Source: Gammaproteobacteria bacterium (lineage in GTDB: Bacteria; Pseudomonadota; Gammaproteobacteria; Pseudomonadales; Pseudohongiellaceae). Taken from it: a stretch of DNA of 20,697 nucleotides. The stretch's first letter is position 1. Each line of letters begins with the position of its first letter. The stretch covers positions 1 through 20,697 of the forward strand of contig JAESUT010000168.1 of NCBI GenBank assembly GCA_016762995.1. The letters run 5' to 3'. The position numbers and the translations under genes were made by a program. Positions 6,359 to 14,253 of this stretch are shown in pieces. The notes beneath the pieces are model-generated. The model ran no database searches and was not told the DNA's origin. It saw only the letters and a list, made by a program, of their open reading frames with translations.

Positions 6359-7312
6359 TCAGGCGGCTTTTAGTTTCGCTTCGATACAATCCATCAGGTC
6401 CCCAGCTATGTCGAGATTAAACGCCTTATCTATCTCACGTATGCAAGTTGGGCTAGTGACATTGATCTCGGTCAGATAGTCACCTATCACATCGATTCCT
6501 ACGAAGATTAGTCCCTTTTCTCGAAGAACAGGGCCGATCTGCTCACAAATCCAGCGATCCCTATCGGTGAGTTCCTGCGCCACGCCGCTGCCGCCGGCGG
6601 CCAGGTTTCCTCTGGTCTCCCCAGAAGCGGGAATTCTAGCGAGAGCATAGCTCACCGGCTCGCCGTCGATCATTAGGATACGCTTGTCGCCGTTCACGAT
6701 ATCGGGTATGAACTGTTGCCCCATAATTTGTTGTCGACCATTGTCGGTCAGCGTTTCTATGACAACGCTTAGGTTGGGGTCATTTGCCTTTACTCGAAAT
6801 ATTGAGGCGCCACCCATTCCATCTAATGGTTTAAATATTACGTCTTTGTGTTGTTCGTGAAATGCTTTTAGTTTTTCTTGTGAAGAGGCGACGATCAATG
6901 GCGGACAGCATTGCGGAAATTGAGTGGCAAATAACTTCTCATTGCAGTCGCGCAGGCTTTGCGGGTCGTTGACTATCATCACCCCTTCTCGCTGGGCTTG
7001 TTCCAGCAGATAAGTGGAATAGATATAATCCATGTCGAAAGGGGGGTCTTTGCGCATGAGAACAACATCTAGTTCAGATAAAGCGATGTCGGTCTTACTG
7101 CCAAGGCTGAACCAATCCTTCTCGTCGTCTTTAACCGACAGGGTTTGAATTGTCGCTCGGCATTGGCCCTGATCAAGATACATGCTGGACTGCAACATAT
7201 AGTGGATCACCCAACCACGCTTCTGTGCGGCCAATAACATGGCTAGAGTCGTGTCTTTCTTAACAGTGATGGATTCTATGGGATCCATCACTACACCAAG
7301 TTTTACAACCAT
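6359..7312 (-). CDS. gshB: Glutathione synthetase
   Basis: This ATP-grasp ligase joins gamma-glutamylcysteine and glycine in the second step of glutathione synthesis. The frame is open further upstream to 7441, but I place the start at the ATG 7310-7312. From there the protein is 317 residues, the family length, and opens with the canonical MVVKLGVVMDPIESI; an AGGA Shine-Dalgarno lies 8 nt before. Other signatures are VLMRKDPPFDMDYIY, the ATP-grasp VIFKPLDGMGGASIF, RIPASGETRGNLAAGGSGVA and the C-terminal GIDVIGDYLTEINVTSPTCI. The upstream extension has no family similarity that I recognise. It heads the run gshB-tonB-yqgE-ruvX, with tonB starting 28 bp after its stop. Confidence 0.96.
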   Translation of the reverse strand: MVVKLGVVMDPIESITVKKDTTLAMLLAAQKRGWVIHYMLQSSMYLDQGQCRATIQTLSVKDDEKDWFSLGSKTDIALSELDVVLMRKDPPFDMDYIYSTYLLEQAQREGVMIVNDPQSLRDCNEKLFATQFPQCCPPLIVASSQEKLKAFHEQHKDVIFKPLDGMGGASIFRVKANDPNLSVVIETLTDNGRQQIMGQQFIPDIVNGDKRILMIDGEPVSYALARIPASGETRGNLAAGGSGVAQELTDRDRWICEQIGPVLREKGLIFVGIDVIGDYLTEINVTSPTCIREIDKAFNLDIAGDLMDCIEAKLKAA

Positions 7313-7388
7313 TGGATCAATCCTGTAGTGAGCTAGAGCAGAGGGGGCGGCTAAATAATCCCAATGGATTGTGGTCGCCGATATCAGA

Positions 7389-7405
7389 GTGAAATAATAT
7401 CTCAC
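7389..7405. promoter_or_regulatory. Imperfect operator-like dyad upstream of gshB
   Basis: GTGAAATAATATCTCAC is a near-perfect 17-bp palindrome (one mismatched pair, GTGA/TCAC ends) about 77 bp before the gshB ATG, in the 233-bp divergent gap to the membrane-protein gene. It resembles a dimer-binding site, but no regulator can be named and it may be chance. Confidence 0.25.
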
Positions 7406-7497
7406 TTTATCTAGAGAAGCGATGTCCCAAACCCGCAGCAAGCCCTCAGGGACAATAGAACTGTTCAGAGGTGACTAAGAATGATTTTTCAGGTTCT

Positions 7498-7516
7498 GCG
7501 GTAAAACCGCTATAAT
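7498..7516 (+). promoter_or_regulatory. Promoter -10 with adjoining GCGGT-AAA-ACCGC dyad
   Basis: A consensus -10 TATAAT (7511-7516) lies 30 bp before the TTG start at 7546. It is directly preceded by a perfect dyad GCGGT (7498-7502), AAA, ACCGC (7506-7510). No good -35 is found at 16-18 bp (TTCAGG at 17 bp is poor), which together with the dyad suggests a promoter that depends on or is blocked by a regulator. It would drive the membrane protein and two glycosyltransferase genes. Confidence 0.5.
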
Positions 7517-7545
7517 GGTGCATCAATTCTAGGCAGTGAATTAAA

Positions 7546-8055
7546 TTGAAAGCATTTGGATTAGCATGGGGTATTGGTGGGGTCTTATTACTGCTGATAT
7601 TCGCGATATTTAGGCTAGCACCTATGGCGCTGGAGCTGGAAAGCTCGTCTATGAGCGTGGTCCACTGGATAGCCTTGGTTTTCAGCGTAGTCTATATGGC
7701 TTATGCGGAAGGTTATAAGGGGTTTCATCTGGGCTTCGCGCCCAGAGTCGTCGTTCGAGCCCGCTACCTCGCCGATAATCCTCGACCGCTGCATGTGCTG
7801 CTCGCACCACTTTTCTGTATGGGCTATATCTATGCGACCCGTAAGCGACAGATTCTCTCCTTTGCTCTGACGGCTATGATCATTTGCTTTGTTCTTATCG
7901 CTAGGAGTATGCCTCAACCGTGGCGCGGAATTGTGGATGCGGGAGTAGTTGTCGGCTTGGGCTTTGGCGTGCTGTCAATTGCCTATTTTCTGATCATATC
8001 GAGTACTAATCCTGCTCGACTCACTGTTTCAGCGGAAGTGCCAGGTGACAGCTAG
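7546..8055 (+). CDS. Multi-pass membrane protein of unknown function
   Basis: I do not recognise this 169-residue protein as a named family. About five hydrophobic segments are visible (roughly residues 4-27, 39-56, 81-98, 103-120 and 131-152). Between the second and third is a conserved-looking polar loop, YAEGYKGFHLGFAPRVVVRA (about 53-72). It has no signal peptidase site and no enzyme motif. The start is TTG at 7546: an in-frame stop (7537-7539) lies just upstream, and the first ATG (7624) would remove the first helix. An AGGCAG at 7531-7536 is a weak ribosome site. It overlaps the following glycosyltransferase by 11 bp, so the two are probably translationally coupled, suggesting a membrane role in the same pathway, such as a scaffold or transport accessory. 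This is inference. Confidence 0.8.
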   Translation: MKAFGLAWGIGGVLLLLIFAIFRLAPMALELESSSMSVVHWIALVFSVVYMAYAEGYKGFHLGFAPRVVVRARYLADNPRPLHVLLAPLFCMGYIYATRKRQILSFALTAMIICFVLIARSMPQPWRGIVDAGVVVGLGFGVLSIAYFLIISSTNPARLTVSAEVPGDS

Positions 8056-8977
8056 TGACGGCTTCGAGGTAACTACTCCTGCCAAAATAGGTAGCTGCGC
8101 CGTTGTGGTCACCTACAACCCCGATACCACTGCATTACTTAAGCTCGTTAGTCAGCTCAATAAGGAGACCGACTTTCTGGTTATCGACAACGGTTCTGCG
8201 GCAATAGATGAGCTGGCAGCGTCTATCATGGTCTATAAGCGCTGTATCGAATTAATTCGTCTGACTGAGAATGAAGGTCTAGCTAAGGCGCTCAATCGCG
8301 GTATCGATTGGGCGCGCTCTAGAAATTATGAGTACGTGTTCCTCTTCGACCAGGACAGCAGTCTCTGTGACCTATTCATAGCACGGATGGTAGATGCGCA
8401 CATCGAGGCAAGCCGCTTCAGTGAGAAGGGCATAGCTGCAATAGGCCCTCGAATTATCAATCCCCAGACTATGCGCCAGACTCCATTCAAGTTGTTCAGC
8501 AAGATTTTCTGGCGTTCCAACCGGTCTTTCGCGGGTCAGGGGAAGCATTTTATCGCCGATTTTCTGATTACCTCTGGGTCTCTTCTCGCTCTTAGATATA
8601 TCGATGCCGTGGGAGACATGAAGGAAAGTTACTTCATTGATAATGTCGATCTGGAGTGGTGCTTTCGTGCTAAGTCGCGCGGCTTCGATCTAGTGGGTAC
8701 GGATGCGGCTGTGCTTTATCACGCCATCGGCGAGCGCAGTTCCAATCCTCTAGTGAAAGCGGGACTACTCGCACAACACAATCCGTCGCGCACCTACTAT
8801 TCCAGCAGGAATAGAATTCATCTTTACGGTGCATCTTACTCACCCTTGGGGTGGAAGTTGCGCGATATGATTCGCTTCATCCTAAAGGTGAGCTGGCTAT
8901 TGATAACCTCTGGGCAGCGCCGACAATATTTTCAAAATATTCGCTCTGGCATACGTGATGCCAAGACATTGGTTTAG
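8045..8977 (+). CDS. Family 2 glycosyltransferase, rhamnosyltransferase-like
   Basis: This 310-residue cytoplasmic or membrane-associated GT-A glycosyltransferase probably adds a sugar to a lipid-linked surface glycan. It opens with the GT2 start CAVVVTYNPDTTALLKLVSQ (about 18-37) and VIDNGSA. ENEGLAKALNRGIDWA (75-90) and the FDQDSS motif (101-106) are typical of the rhamnosyltransferase subgroup. The acceptor/base region is YFIDNVDLEWCFRAKSRGFD (196-215), followed by YHAIGE. The start is GTG (8045-8047), supported by a GGAAG Shine-Dalgarno at 8034-8038, and overlaps the upstream membrane-protein gene. The next glycosyltransferase begins 6 bp after its stop. Donor and acceptor sugars cannot be fixed from sequence; rhamnose is only the subgroup suggestion. 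Confidence 0.88.
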   Translation: MTASDGFEVTTPAKIGSCAVVVTYNPDTTALLKLVSQLNKETDFLVIDNGSAAIDELAASIMVYKRCIELIRLTENEGLAKALNRGIDWARSRNYEYVFLFDQDSSLCDLFIARMVDAHIEASRFSEKGIAAIGPRIINPQTMRQTPFKLFSKIFWRSNRSFAGQGKHFIADFLITSGSLLALRYIDAVGDMKESYFIDNVDLEWCFRAKSRGFDLVGTDAAVLYHAIGERSSNPLVKAGLLAQHNPSRTYYSSRNRIHLYGASYSPLGWKLRDMIRFILKVSWLLITSGQRRQYFQNIRSGIRDAKTLV

Positions 8978-8983
8978 TCCTAG

Positions 8984-9919
8984 ATGAGCGCGCAAACCAA
9001 AATTTCCGTATTGCTTTCTACTTACAACGGGGAGAGGTTCCTAGTCGAGCAACTTGGCTCGTTATTGGCGCAATCCCATAGTAATTTCATTTTGGTAGTT
9101 CGGGACGATGGCTCGACGGATAATACGGTATCGATCCTAGAGAGCTATGCAAAAGAGCATGCTGATCGCATACACCTTTTGCCTAAAGACGGAAATAATC
9201 TAGGCGCTAGTGGTGGCTTCGCCTTCCTCATTGACTATGTACTTAAAAACAAGCAGGCGCTTGAGATTGAGTCTGCGTACATGATGTTCTGTGATCAGGA
9301 CGATACTTGGTTTCCTGAGAAGATAGAAAAGCTGTTGGCAGCCATGCTGGCGACAGAAGCGGACCGCGATTCTCCAGCGCCGGTGCTTGTTCACAGTGAT
9401 CTCGAAGTAGTTTCCGAACAGAACACAGTAATAGCGAAGTCTTTGATTAACTACCAGGGTTTGGAGATTGAGAGGAACAGCTTTCCCAATCTTGCTATCA
9501 GTAACTTGGTGACAGGATGCACCGCGTTGATCAACGAGTCTCTGGCTCAGAAGGCGCTGCCGATTCCAGAAAACGCAATCATGCACGATTGGTGGCTAGC
9601 CCTAGTTGCTACTGCGTTCGGAAAATTAGTCTACTTGGATATTCCCTTGGTGCATTATCGTCAACATGGCAACAACACCATAGGGGCAAAAGAGTTTACG
9701 AAAGACTCCATTGTTAGCGGGTCACTTTGGCGCAGAATACTGGCGCGTAAACCGAATGAGCATTTGATTGAGGTATCTATTCAAGCGGCTGAGTTTTATC
9801 GCCGTTATGGATCACAGTTGTCTAACAGGGAACGGCTGAGCCTGCGTCTTTGCATAGGGATGGGGATTAAGATTGGCATTGTACAGCGTCTAATGTATCG
9901 CTTGGCTAGACGCTTGTAA
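8984..9919 (+). CDS. Family 2 glycosyltransferase
   Basis: This 311-residue GT-A enzyme probably acts in surface polysaccharide or O-antigen synthesis at the inner membrane. It opens with the GT2 fold start KISVLLSTYNGERFLVEQLG (6-25), with VVRDDGSTDNT (38-48), NNLGASGGFAFLI (71-83) and the nucleotide-sugar/metal motif FCDQDDTWFPEKI (102-114). Farther on are GCTALINESL and the HDWWLALVATAFGKLVYLDI stretch (about 201-220) with YRQHGNNTIGA, the pattern seen in many O-antigen-type GT2 enzymes. The ATG at 8984 follows the previous stop by 6 bp and lacks a clear Shine-Dalgarno, so coupling is likely. It ends 18 bp from the end of the convergent large glycosyltransferase. Confidence 0.88.
   Translation: MSAQTKISVLLSTYNGERFLVEQLGSLLAQSHSNFILVVRDDGSTDNTVSILESYAKEHADRIHLLPKDGNNLGASGGFAFLIDYVLKNKQALEIESAYMMFCDQDDTWFPEKIEKLLAAMLATEADRDSPAPVLVHSDLEVVSEQNTVIAKSLINYQGLEIERNSFPNLAISNLVTGCTALINESLAQKALPIPENAIMHDWWLALVATAFGKLVYLDIPLVHYRQHGNNTIGAKEFTKDSIVSGSLWRRILARKPNEHLIEVSIQAAEFYRRYGSQLSNRERLSLRLCIGMGIKIGIVQRLMYRLARRL
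9885..9914. repeat. 8-bp inverted repeat at the convergent gene ends
   Basis: AGCGTCTA (9885-9892) and TAGACGCT (9907-9914) form a perfect 8-bp stem around a 14-nt loop in the last codons of the plus-strand glycosyltransferase. No T-tract follows on either strand, so it is not a standard intrinsic terminator, but it is the only hairpin seen at this convergent junction; the 18-bp gap 9920-9937 holds nothing else. Confidence 0.4.
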
Positions 9920-9937
9920 CAAGGGCGCCTCAGTGTG

Positions 9938-12900
9938 CTAGGTAAAAAGTCCGGCTAAGTTTTTTCGAAAAGTCTCTTGCGAACAATCCTTTGTTATTGC
10001 GGTTAAGCCCGCATCTCGAATATCCTGCCAAAGCCTCTCGTCCTGATACAGCTTAGTACACTGAGCTGCGTAGGATTCGGGTGTATCGCCCACGAGTAGT
10101 TCCTTGCCGTCCTGCCAGCCTAACTGCTGCGCGAGCAAGGCAGTGGTCACTGAAGGCAATCCCTTCGCTGCTGCCTCGTGAATCTTGTGTGGTATGCCTG
10201 CGGCGAAACGCGTCGGAGCGATGAACACACGAGCGTTATTGTACATCTCTTCAATTGAGTCAAGACGGCCGGTGAAGTGGATGTTGTCCTTGCTAATGGT
10301 AGCTAATGAAGGCGCTGAATTATCACCTACGATATTCAGTTTGATGCCGGGAATGGCTTGTTCGAGTATTGGAAAGACGTTGATCAGAAACCAGAGCAAT
10401 GAGTCGACGTTTGGTGAGCCCTCATCTCGAAGCGCGCCGACGAATAGTAAACTGTCACGCTGAATGAAGCTGTTGTTCCCGGGGTTTCTGGCAATGGTAT
10501 GTCCAAGCACGACGGTATCTCTATATCCGTGTTTCTTGAAGATCTCAGCCTCGTTATTTGATACTGCAACAATTTTTTCCGCCAACTTCGATTGTCCCAG
10601 TTCTTTGTCAATGAGCTCTGCTTGATCTTCAGTGGACATGGATTCGCCGAGAAATTCCATTCGCAGTATTTCGCGAGGAGCAGACACCGCCTCAGCATCG
10701 TAGATGATCTTGGCATTACCCAGCAGGTCAGGATCCAAACTCAGGCAATGGTTGAAGAATTCCATATTGTGAACGCGACTCACGACGACGTATTGATAAA
10801 AATCCTTTCGCTGACTAAGAAATGATTGCAGCTCGTCGTTACCACTTTTCAAAATGACTTCGATCGTGTTGGGTAGAGTCTTGTAGACATCAATCCATTG
10901 CTCCGACGGATACAACAGAGGATAGAAGCTGATATTGAGATCCATCTTGCTCAGTTCGAAGAGCAAATTTGAGCATCGAGGATAGCCGGCTCCGAGACTA
11001 GGATAGGGAACGCGGTCATCAATTACGAGTATGTTAGGAAAGTTGTTGCGGGTACGTGCGCGGAGAACGTTACTGCCATCGTTCGTGAATTGTTTTGCGA
11101 GGAAATCAGCATGTTTGGCGCAGAGTATTTCACGATGTTCGGCCTGAAGTTTCTTCGCTCCCTCCATTCCACCGGAGCTTGCAAATTCATAGTGAGTGAT
11201 TTGAGAGGTGGGCACATAGACGATACGCAGACCCTGTTTCTGTAATCGAATGCAGAAGTCGGACTCTTCGTAGTAGGCTGGTGCATAGTCGATATCGAAT
11301 CCATCTAGGGCATTGAAACTGCTGCGTCTGAAGAGTAGGAAGGCCCCGGAGCAATAGTCTACATCTCGCTGGAACATAAATTCGTAGTCGTCAGGAGACT
11401 TGCCACGTCCGTAGCCTAAACAGGCGCCATCGTTCCAAATAATGCTACCAGCTTCTTGTGTGCTGCCATCGAGTAATTTTATCTTGGCGCCGACTGCGCC
11501 GATGGTTTCATCTTCATCGATTACCTGCAGGGCATTGGATAGCGTATTCATTTCTATAAGCGCGTCATTGTTCAGAAGCAAGATATATTCGCCGTTCGCC
11601 GCTTCTCCCGCTTGATTTACTGCCTTTACGAAACCAAGGTTCTCTGTGTTGCGAATAATTGTGGCGTTGCTAAGCTTGTCCAAAAGCTTGGCGGTTTCGT
11701 CGGTGGAGTTGTTATCTACTATGATGAGTTCGTAGCTAACGTCTGCGAATTCCAATAGCGATTGCATGCAGAGAAAACTAAGGTGAGCCTGTTGATAGAA
11801 CACAAGCACGATAGAAATTCGAGGCGCCTTAGTCTGTGGAAATTGTAACTGTTCTTTCGATGCTAGAAACTTGAGTAACGCGGACTTGGCAGAGTTGTCG
11901 AGCCGCAGTTTCTCTGACTGCTGGCCTTCAGTTTCCTGCGTCATTTGTTCGGGGTTTTTCGCATCGGCTGGCTTTGTCGCAAGTGTCCGTTTCTTTTCAG
12001 CTGGTGTGATCACAGCTTTCAACCAGCGCAAGGGGCTGGTTATCCGCCAGGAGATGGAGCTTGTGATGAGATCAAATGCATGTTGCAGCCGCTCTGCGTG
12101 CCCCTCAAGGTTCTTGTAGTCGCGCTGCAGATTGCGGAAATAGTCCTGTGTCTCAGACAAAGCAGCCGCGGTAGAGTACATAGACCGTATCTCTTTCGAA
12201 CTCGATCGAGAAGCGCTGTCCTGCAAGTAGAGTCTGTCGGCTGCCTTCTTTGCTATCTCAATAATGGGACTGGGGGGCTCTTCATTTGCCGCAGCAACCT
12301 CACACACAAGGCTGGGAATTCCTGAAGAGAAGCGGCGGCCCATGAGGCGTATGCGCCAACGAAATTGCATAAAGGCATGCTCTTTCAGGGCGCGTTTTCG
12401 ATTGATGGGCAGTTCATCGCTCTGCCTCGACACGGACTCGTGATGAATCAATGTAACCCCGGGATGGGATAGTACCGGTAGCCCCTTATCGGCAAGGCGC
12501 AGACAGAGGTCGACATCATTGAATGCGACCGCCAACTGGTCTTCATTGAACCCGCCCATGCGTAGAAATAAAGCCTTACGCATGACCAGGCAGGCAGCGG
12601 TTACTGCATCGACGGCATAGGGTAGAGTAATTCCCTGCTCGGCTAGAAACTCACTGCCCTCACCGACGGCAATATGTTGTGCGATAGTTTTTTCATCAAG
12701 GGAAATCCCGGCATGCTGAATGGATGAGTCTGGATACAGGAGCGTACAGCCAACCGCCCCGACTTCATCCAATGCAGCAACGGCCAAGAGTTTACTAAGC
12801 CACTGAGGATCTTTTATTTCTATGTCGTTATTGAGGAAGCAGAGATAGTTACTTTGGCATTGCTCGGCTGCAAAATTATTTATCGCCGAAAAATTGAAGG

Positions 12901-13138
12901 GTTCATTCCAGCTAAGCACACGAACATTGGGCATATTGCCCAGGGATTGAAGATATTGCAGTGTCTCATTCTCGACGCTTTCGTTGTCAACGATGATGAC
13001 TTCGATCGAATCACTGTTATCACTTGCCAACACACTCTCTATGCAAGGCTTGAGGAAATTGAGTTTGTCCTTCGTCGGTATAATGAGAGAACAAATGGGA
13101 ACTGCGGACTGTTGGCCGCTCTGCATTGTGGCTTTCAT
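9938..13138 (-). CDS. Three-domain glycosyltransferase (GT2-GT2-GT4)
   Basis: This 1066-residue protein appears to carry three glycosyltransferase domains. GT2 domain 1 (about 15-250) has CSLIIPTKDK, IIVDNES, the metal/nucleotide motif FLNNDIEI (101-108) and AFNDVDLCLRL (205-215). A linker (about 315-375) contains a predicted coiled coil ending in SSISWRITSPLRWL. GT2 domain 2 (about 440-665) has ISIVLVFYQQ, LIIVDNNSTDET, ENLGFVKAVNQAG, LLNNDALIE (521-529) and YYEESDFCIRL (622-632). The C-terminal GT4/GT-B region (about 700-1066) has DAEAVSAPRE, LLFVGAL, the GIPHKIHEAAAKGLP donor-site motif (981-995, E988) and the spaced SPNVDSLLWFL. Such fusions occur in O-antigen, capsule and glycan-assembly loci. 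It starts 2 bp after the upstream glycosyltransferase gene's stop. Substrates are unknown, and each domain may or may not be active. Confidence 0.88.
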   Translation of the reverse strand: MKATMQSGQQSAVPICSLIIPTKDKLNFLKPCIESVLASDNSDSIEVIIVDNESVENETLQYLQSLGNMPNVRVLSWNEPFNFSAINNFAAEQCQSNYLCFLNNDIEIKDPQWLSKLLAVAALDEVGAVGCTLLYPDSSIQHAGISLDEKTIAQHIAVGEGSEFLAEQGITLPYAVDAVTAACLVMRKALFLRMGGFNEDQLAVAFNDVDLCLRLADKGLPVLSHPGVTLIHHESVSRQSDELPINRKRALKEHAFMQFRWRIRLMGRRFSSGIPSLVCEVAAANEEPPSPIIEIAKKAADRLYLQDSASRSSSKEIRSMYSTAAALSETQDYFRNLQRDYKNLEGHAERLQHAFDLITSSISWRITSPLRWLKAVITPAEKKRTLATKPADAKNPEQMTQETEGQQSEKLRLDNSAKSALLKFLASKEQLQFPQTKAPRISIVLVFYQQAHLSFLCMQSLLEFADVSYELIIVDNNSTDETAKLLDKLSNATIIRNTENLGFVKAVNQAGEAANGEYILLLNNDALIEMNTLSNALQVIDEDETIGAVGAKIKLLDGSTQEAGSIIWNDGACLGYGRGKSPDDYEFMFQRDVDYCSGAFLLFRRSSFNALDGFDIDYAPAYYEESDFCIRLQKQGLRIVYVPTSQITHYEFASSGGMEGAKKLQAEHREILCAKHADFLAKQFTNDGSNVLRARTRNNFPNILVIDDRVPYPSLGAGYPRCSNLLFELSKMDLNISFYPLLYPSEQWIDVYKTLPNTIEVILKSGNDELQSFLSQRKDFYQYVVVSRVHNMEFFNHCLSLDPDLLGNAKIIYDAEAVSAPREILRMEFLGESMSTEDQAELIDKELGQSKLAEKIVAVSNNEAEIFKKHGYRDTVVLGHTIARNPGNNSFIQRDSLLFVGALRDEGSPNVDSLLWFLINVFPILEQAIPGIKLNIVGDNSAPSLATISKDNIHFTGRLDSIEEMYNNARVFIAPTRFAAGIPHKIHEAAAKGLPSVTTALLAQQLGWQDGKELLVGDTPESYAAQCTKLYQDERLWQDIRDAGLTAITKDCSQETFRKNLAGLFT

Positions 13139-13140
13139 GA

Positions 13141-14211
13141 CTATTTATCCGAATTCGATTCGTTGTTGTCGGAATCTTCATCCGCCCTGAGTATTCGGCT
13201 AAGCCGTCGGGCCGGGCCCATTAACTTCCAGCTTGTGGACTCAAAGATAGAGTTTATTCGTTGTTCCAGTATTTTGATGTGCAGCGCACTAGACTTTTGT
13301 AAGTCTTCGAGCTGCAAAGTCGTATTGTCTAACTGTAGATTCAGTTTATTAATCTGGTTATCTCGTTTCTCGACTTCATGCAGCAACTCTGCATTCTTTT
13401 TCAGCTCGATGTGAATTCGGGCATCCTGCTCACAGAGCAATACAGATTGATCAAGTTGGCCGATGAGGGCATTCACTTGCTCACCCGTCCACTTCGGCAA
13501 CCACTTCTTGAAAATGGCGGCGCGGCCCTTACCGAGTGTGCTATCTGCCTGATAACGTAGACGAGTGTCTGCAACAGCAGTATCGGAATCGCCACCCTCT
13601 CTGTAGTAGGCTGTGATCGAGTCAATATGTTGAAAGTGAGTATGCTGGCTGAGTTGCAGCCAGAAGTCCCAGTCTTCATAAATGTCGAATGCCTCGTCGA
13701 AACGGCAGCCATTTTCGAGCAGCGCGCTATCGAATAGGACAGCGTGAATCGGAATATAGTTGTCTCGCATCAATAGTATTGGATCGAAATTTTCTCTGAA
13801 TACATAGTCCAGAGAAGTGCCTGCTGCATCGGTCTTTTGTGTGCTGCTGTAGGCTGCTGCTGTTTCGTCATTGTTTACCAGTGCGCTAACCAATTGACTG
13901 ACGTGGTTAGAGTCAATCCAATCGTCGTCGTCCAAAAATTGAATATATTTTCCGTGGGCTGCTTCTAGGCCAGCATTCGCAGCCTGTGAACGATTGAGTG
14001 CCGCGCCGGTAGTTACTAACGTAAGCGGCCGGTCGTTGCTAGCTGTTGAGTCTAAAATATTGTCGCCGGCAGCATCGATTAAAATGATTTCGATATTGGG
14101 ATAGTCTTGAGAGGCGATGGACTGAAGCGCCTGCTGTAATTCAGGGCGGCCCAGTGTGCGGCAGATGATTGAAACTAAACTCTTGTTTCCGGCTTGGCTT
14201 TTAGTAGACAT
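13141..14211 (-). CDS. Family 2 glycosyltransferase with C-terminal coiled coil
   Basis: This is a 356-residue protein. The GT-A domain (about 10-240) starts SLVSIICRTLGRPELQQALQ (11-30) with EIILIDAAGDN, RSQAANAGLEAAHGKYIQFL (74-93) and an acidic DDDDWID (94-100), then FDIYEDWDFWLQLS, the GT2 acceptor/base region. The C-terminal third (about 265-330) is rich in Glu, Lys, Leu and Gln with a heptad-like pattern, probably a coiled coil. It closes with STSWKLMGPARRLSR, which resembles the SISWRITSPLRWL linker of the downstream three-domain protein. An AGG lies 8 nt before the ATG at 14209-14211. The gap to the downstream gene is 2 bp, so the two are surely co-transcribed; DUF484 ends 42 bp upstream. 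Confidence 0.88.
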   Translation of the reverse strand: MSTKSQAGNKSLVSIICRTLGRPELQQALQSIASQDYPNIEIILIDAAGDNILDSTASNDRPLTLVTTGAALNRSQAANAGLEAAHGKYIQFLDDDDWIDSNHVSQLVSALVNNDETAAAYSSTQKTDAAGTSLDYVFRENFDPILLMRDNYIPIHAVLFDSALLENGCRFDEAFDIYEDWDFWLQLSQHTHFQHIDSITAYYREGGDSDTAVADTRLRYQADSTLGKGRAAIFKKWLPKWTGEQVNALIGQLDQSVLLCEQDARIHIELKKNAELLHEVEKRDNQINKLNLQLDNTTLQLEDLQKSSALHIKILEQRINSIFESTSWKLMGPARRLSRILRADEDSDNNESNSDK

Positions 14212-14253
14212 TTAGACAACCTGTTCTCAAGCTGCGCGACATATCTTCGCGAT

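Noticed and set aside
7313..7441. In-frame upstream extension of gshB (43 extra residues)
   Set aside because: The family N-terminus begins at MVVKLGVVMDP with its own AGGA ribosome site; the extra residues do not resemble GshB and would take the protein beyond the normal length.
12854..13414. Long plus-strand open frame inside the glycosyltransferase genes
   Set aside because: It lies opposite two well-supported coding sequences, spans their junction and has no recognisable motif; it is best explained as a shadow.
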